From Acidobacteriota bacterium (GTDB lineage Bacteria; Acidobacteriota; UBA890; WLXD01), in contig JACZXM010000012.1 of assembly GCA_022571615.1 (NCBI GenBank), forward strand, positions 1 to 17,134: a DNA stretch of 17,134 nucleotides. Reading direction: 5' to 3'. Position numbers and translations under genes: made by a program. Below the pieces are notes generated by a model, which was not told the origin of the DNA, did no database searches, and was given only the letters and a program-made list of their open reading frames with translations. The stretch's first letter is position 1, and each line of letters starts with the position of its first letter. This document shows positions 14,715-17,134 of this stretch, piece by piece.

Positions 14715-16022
14715 ATGGCCGACTTATTCTCCAAGATCGAAGATCGTAGCGCCCACGTATGCGTGGTCGGTCTCGGCTATGTGGGCCTGCCGCTGGCGGT
14801 GGCGTTCGCCGAGGCCGGCTTCAGGGTCACGGGGTTCGATGTCGACACCGAGAAGGTCGCTAGAATCCGGGCTGGGGAGTCGTATATCCCGGACATCCCG
14901 AGCCGACAGCTCGCGCGGCAGGTGCGCGAAGGTAGGCTCGATGCCACCGGCGAAGCCGCGATCCTGGGCGATGTCGATTCGGTGCACATCTGCGTGCCCA
15001 CGCCGCTGAGCAAGACCCGGGATCCCGATGTCTCCTATGTGATCGCTGCTGCCGATCTGGTGGCCGAGCACTGGCACCCGGGGATGCTGATCGTGCTCGA
15101 GAGCACGACCTATCCGGGGACCACCGAAGAGGTCATGCTGCCGCGCTTCCAAGACGGTGGCCGAGTGGTCGGGCGCGACTACTTCCTGGCCTTTTCGCCG
15201 GAGCGCATCGACCCCGGCAACGAAGTCTACACGCTGGCCAACACGCCCAAGGTGATCGGCGGTGTCACTCCCGAGTGTGCCCGCGCGGCCAAGGCCCTTT
15301 ACCGCACCATCGTCGACAACGTCCACATGGTCTCCTCGCCTCGGTCGGCCGAGCTGGTCAAGCTGCTCGAGAATACGTTCCGCGCGGTCAACATCGCGCT
15401 CGCCAACGAGATGGCGATCATGTGCGATCGGCTCGGCATCGACACCTGGGAGGTCATCGAGGCGGCCGCGACCAAGCCGTTCGGCTTCATGCCCTTTTAC
15501 CCCGGTCCGGGGCTGGGTGGGCACTGCATTCCGATCGATCCTCACTATCTGACCTGGAAGGTTCGCACCCTCGACTACAACGCGCGACTGATCGAGATCG
15601 CCGCGGAGATCAACTCGGAGATGCCCAAGTACGTTGTTGGCAAGGTTGTCGACGCGCTCAACGAGCGAGAGCGGAGCGTCAAGGGCTCGCGCATCCTGGT
15701 CATCGGAGTAGCCTACAAGCGCGACGTCGATGACACTCGCGAATCGCCCTCGCTGGAGATCATGCAACTGCTCATGAAAAAGGGAGCGCAGGTGGATTTC
15801 GCAGATTCCCATGTTTCCGTCCTCGGTGAGCAGGCTGGCTTTGATCCCGCGCTCGAAGCGGTTGACGGCCTTCCCCAGATCTGCGCCGACTACGACTGCG
15901 TCGTCGTGGGTACCGACCACTCGGGCATCGACTGGGACGCGGTGGTCGAGAGATCACTGCTGGTGGTCGACACGCGCAACGTGGCCAAGGGCAACCCGGC
16001 GCCCAACATCGTTCGGCTCTAG
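14715..16022 (+). CDS. Nucleotide-sugar dehydrogenase (UDP-GlcNAc / UDP-ManNAc 6-dehydrogenase type, WbpA-like)
   Basis: This 435-residue NAD-dependent enzyme oxidises C6 of a UDP-sugar to the uronic acid, for surface polysaccharide synthesis. The N-terminal Rossmann domain has CVVGLGYVGLPLA near residues 17-29. The block AFSPERIDPGN is typical of UDP-N-acetylhexosamine dehydrogenases; UDP-glucose dehydrogenases usually have a different sequence after SPE. The catalytic cysteine is Cys271 in GPGLGGHCIPIDP. The C-terminal UDP-binding domain contains GVAYKRDVDDTRESPSLEI. All key residues are present. An in-frame GTG two codons upstream (14709) is the alternative start; neither has a clear Shine-Dalgarno sequence. 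smpB follows after 20 bases, so the two are probably co-transcribed. Exact substrate is uncertain. Confidence 0.92.
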   Translation: MADLFSKIEDRSAHVCVVGLGYVGLPLAVAFAEAGFRVTGFDVDTEKVARIRAGESYIPDIPSRQLARQVREGRLDATGEAAILGDVDSVHICVPTPLSKTRDPDVSYVIAAADLVAEHWHPGMLIVLESTTYPGTTEEVMLPRFQDGGRVVGRDYFLAFSPERIDPGNEVYTLANTPKVIGGVTPECARAAKALYRTIVDNVHMVSSPRSAELVKLLENTFRAVNIALANEMAIMCDRLGIDTWEVIEAAATKPFGFMPFYPGPGLGGHCIPIDPHYLTWKVRTLDYNARLIEIAAEINSEMPKYVVGKVVDALNERERSVKGSRILVIGVAYKRDVDDTRESPSLEIMQLLMKKGAQVDFADSHVSVLGEQAGFDPALEAVDGLPQICADYDCVVVGTDHSGIDWDAVVERSLLVVDTRNVAKGNPAPNIVRL

Positions 16023-16042
16023 CAGGCCGTGGTGGAGGTGTG

Positions 16043-16519
16043 ATGGGTCGGGCAGCCGCGGGCGACAACCACAAGGTCGTGGTCAGCAACCGCCGCGCCC
16101 GCAAGGACTACGAGATCCTCGAGACCTACGAGGCGGGAATCGCGCTGATCGGCGCCGAGGTGAAGTCGCTGCGCCAGGGAACGGCTCACCTCAAGGACGC
16201 CTACGCCTCTATCCTGAGCAACGAGGTGTGGCTGCACAACATGTACATTGGCCCCTACGCGCCGGCCGGCAAGCACCACCAACACGATCCCGAGCGCGCC
16301 CGCAAGCTACTGTTGCACCGGCGCGAGATCGATCGCCTGATCGGCAAGGTGGTCGAGAAAGGACTGACCCTGGTGCCGCTGCGGGTCTATTTTCACAAAG
16401 GTCGAGCCAAGGTGGAGCTGGCGGTGGCCCGGGGCAAGCGCTTGTACGACAAGCGCGAGAGCCTCAAGCGGGAGGCGGTGCGGCGGGAGATCGAACAGGC
16501 GTTGCGGAGGAGGAGATAA
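16043..16519 (+). CDS. smpB: SsrA (tmRNA)-binding protein SmpB
   Basis: SmpB delivers tmRNA to stalled ribosomes in trans-translation. The 158-residue length is normal. Family blocks are NRRARKDYEILETYEAGI, GAEVKSLRQGTAHLKDAYA, the HxxHDPERARKLLLHRREI region, and the basic C-terminal tail (GKRLYDKRESLKRE to the terminal arginines) that enters the empty mRNA channel. GGAGG at 16034-16038 lies 4 bases before the ATG. A GTG one codon earlier is too close to the Shine-Dalgarno sequence. No tmRNA gene or terminator is recognisable in the following 220 bases. Confidence 0.96.
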   Translation: MGRAAAGDNHKVVVSNRRARKDYEILETYEAGIALIGAEVKSLRQGTAHLKDAYASILSNEVWLHNMYIGPYAPAGKHHQHDPERARKLLLHRREIDRLIGKVVEKGLTLVPLRVYFHKGRAKVELAVARGKRLYDKRESLKREAVRREIEQALRRRR

Positions 16520-16566
16520 GCAGAGGGGAAGGGCTTCTTAGCGACTGCTAACGTCCCGCGAAGGGC

Positions 16567-16695
16567 TCAGGAACGGCGCCATGCTGATCGTTCGGGTAGG
16601 CGCAGCGGCGGCGGCGCAGGCGGCGTATCGGTGCTGTCGTCGTGGGTGGCTTTGAACGAGCCCGCGACGTGTGTGAACTCCAGCAAGCCGCCGTC
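16567..16695 (-). pseudogene. Coding-like C-terminal fragment, 42 codons
   Basis: Downstream of the truncated receiver gene on the minus strand, the frame between two stop codons reads DGGLLEFTHVAGSFKATHDD, then a Pro-rich tail, and ends RRS. By hand count its first 34 codons have about 90% G or C at position 3, like strongly coding DNA here. There is no start codon with a Shine-Dalgarno sequence. It may be the remains of a gene's 3' end. The family is not recognised; a chemoreceptor-like tail is only a guess. Confidence 0.3.
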
Positions 16696-16740
16696 TCATC
16701 TGGCTTGACAGGCCCCGCCAGGCGACCGCTTGGCCGGCGG

Positions 16741-17112
16741 TTAGCGAAGGAGCCGTCGCTTCGATCGGGCGTCGCCGGCGATGAACGCCTCGCGCTTGAC
16801 GATCGGCTCCTCCTTCGCGGACAGCACGATGATCGGCACGCGAGCGGTGCCGGCGTCCGCGCGCCACGCGCGGACCAGATCGCGGCCGTCGATCTCCGGC
16901 ATCACGAGATCCTGCAGGATGACCGTCGGCTTCACGTCACGCGCGACCGCCATCGCCCGGTGCGCGTCGGTGCAAACATGCAGGTCGATGTCATGTTCGC
17001 TGCGCAGCGCGCGGCGGATCACCTCGCCGACGAACGGTTGATCGTCGACGAGAAGGACCGATAACCCCGATTCAAGACAATCCGAGGCATTATCACCGCT
17101 CGATTCTTTCAT
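16741..17112 (-). CDS. Truncated response-regulator receiver domain (WspR-like)
   Basis: This is a 123-residue protein. The receiver core is clear: VLLVDDQPF with Asp23-Asp24, phospho-acceptor Asp68 in ILQDLVMPEIDG, and VPIIVLSAKEEP with Ser98 in the Thr/Ser position. The sequence matches the receivers of WspR-type diguanylate cyclases, which continue AGANDYLVKLPD and then a GGDEF domain. Here similarity stops at IAG (111-113), and nine unrelated residues and a stop follow. The invariant Lys after beta-5, helix alpha-5 and any output domain are missing. No Shine-Dalgarno sequence is visible at the ATG, which lies 22 bases from the window edge. It is probably non-functional or a free-standing remnant; an assembly error is possible. 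Confidence 0.7.
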   Translation of the reverse strand: MKESSGDNASDCLESGLSVLLVDDQPFVGEVIRRALRSEHDIDLHVCTDAHRAMAVARDVKPTVILQDLVMPEIDGRDLVRAWRADAGTARVPIIVLSAKEEPIVKREAFIAGDARSKRRLLR

Positions 17113-17134
17113 AAATACAGTTTCAAACGCCGAT

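Noticed and set aside
14724..15920. Minus-strand open frame of 398 codons opposite the nucleotide-sugar dehydrogenase
   Set aside because: The composition is typical of an antisense shadow and the opposite strand has full enzyme motifs.
16520..16740. tmRNA (ssrA) gene next to smpB
   Set aside because: No tRNA-like acceptor or T-loop sequence and no tag-peptide frame are recognisable.

Overview
The window is GC-rich bacterial chromosome with dense, mostly housekeeping genes and no phage, transposase, CRISPR, rRNA or tRNA signal that I can see. Carboxypeptidase-regulatory/outer-membrane barrel proteins, a DUF5916 protein, a PDZ-containing sensor kinase paired with an NtrC-type regulator, and high third-position GC together suggest an Acidobacteriota-like organism (possibly Thermoanaerobaculia). 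That placement is an inference from gene content and was not tested by phylogeny.

Layout: galU (UDP-glucose synthesis) and an FmdB-type zinc-ribbon gene run rightward and converge on polA (DNA polymerase I), which runs leftward. A 362-base divergent gap follows, holding a possible 58-residue ORF and a sigma70-type promoter. It leads into a secreted carboxypeptidase-regulatory/outer-membrane barrel protein (4506-6233). The next gap (6234-6565) is the richest regulatory region: a REP-like palindrome on the stop codon, a textbook intrinsic terminator, an AT-rich palindromic operator candidate and an almost perfect sigma54 promoter. These precede a two-gene operon for a PDZ/multi-TM/GAF/PAS histidine kinase and an NtrC-family sigma54 activator. 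The kinase pair therefore looks able to activate its own transcription.

On the minus strand lie folK, a deoxynucleoside kinase and a DUF5916 outer-membrane protein, in that transcriptional order. A nucleotide-sugar dehydrogenase (UDP-GlcNAc/ManNAc type) and smpB follow on the plus strand. The right end (about 16567-17112, minus strand) holds a receiver domain cut off before its last strand and a coding-like fragment beyond it. This looks like the remains of a response regulator locus.

The most unusual observation is a 48-bp palindromic element inside folK. It adds exactly 16 codons in frame at the catalytic loop of HPPK. A 20-base core of it recurs with one mismatch at 6243-6262, outside any gene except for a one-base overlap with the stop codon. 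This resembles the Rickettsia palindromic elements that invade reading frames. The second highlight is the sigma54 promoter plus upstream palindrome in front of an operon that encodes its own sigma54 activator.
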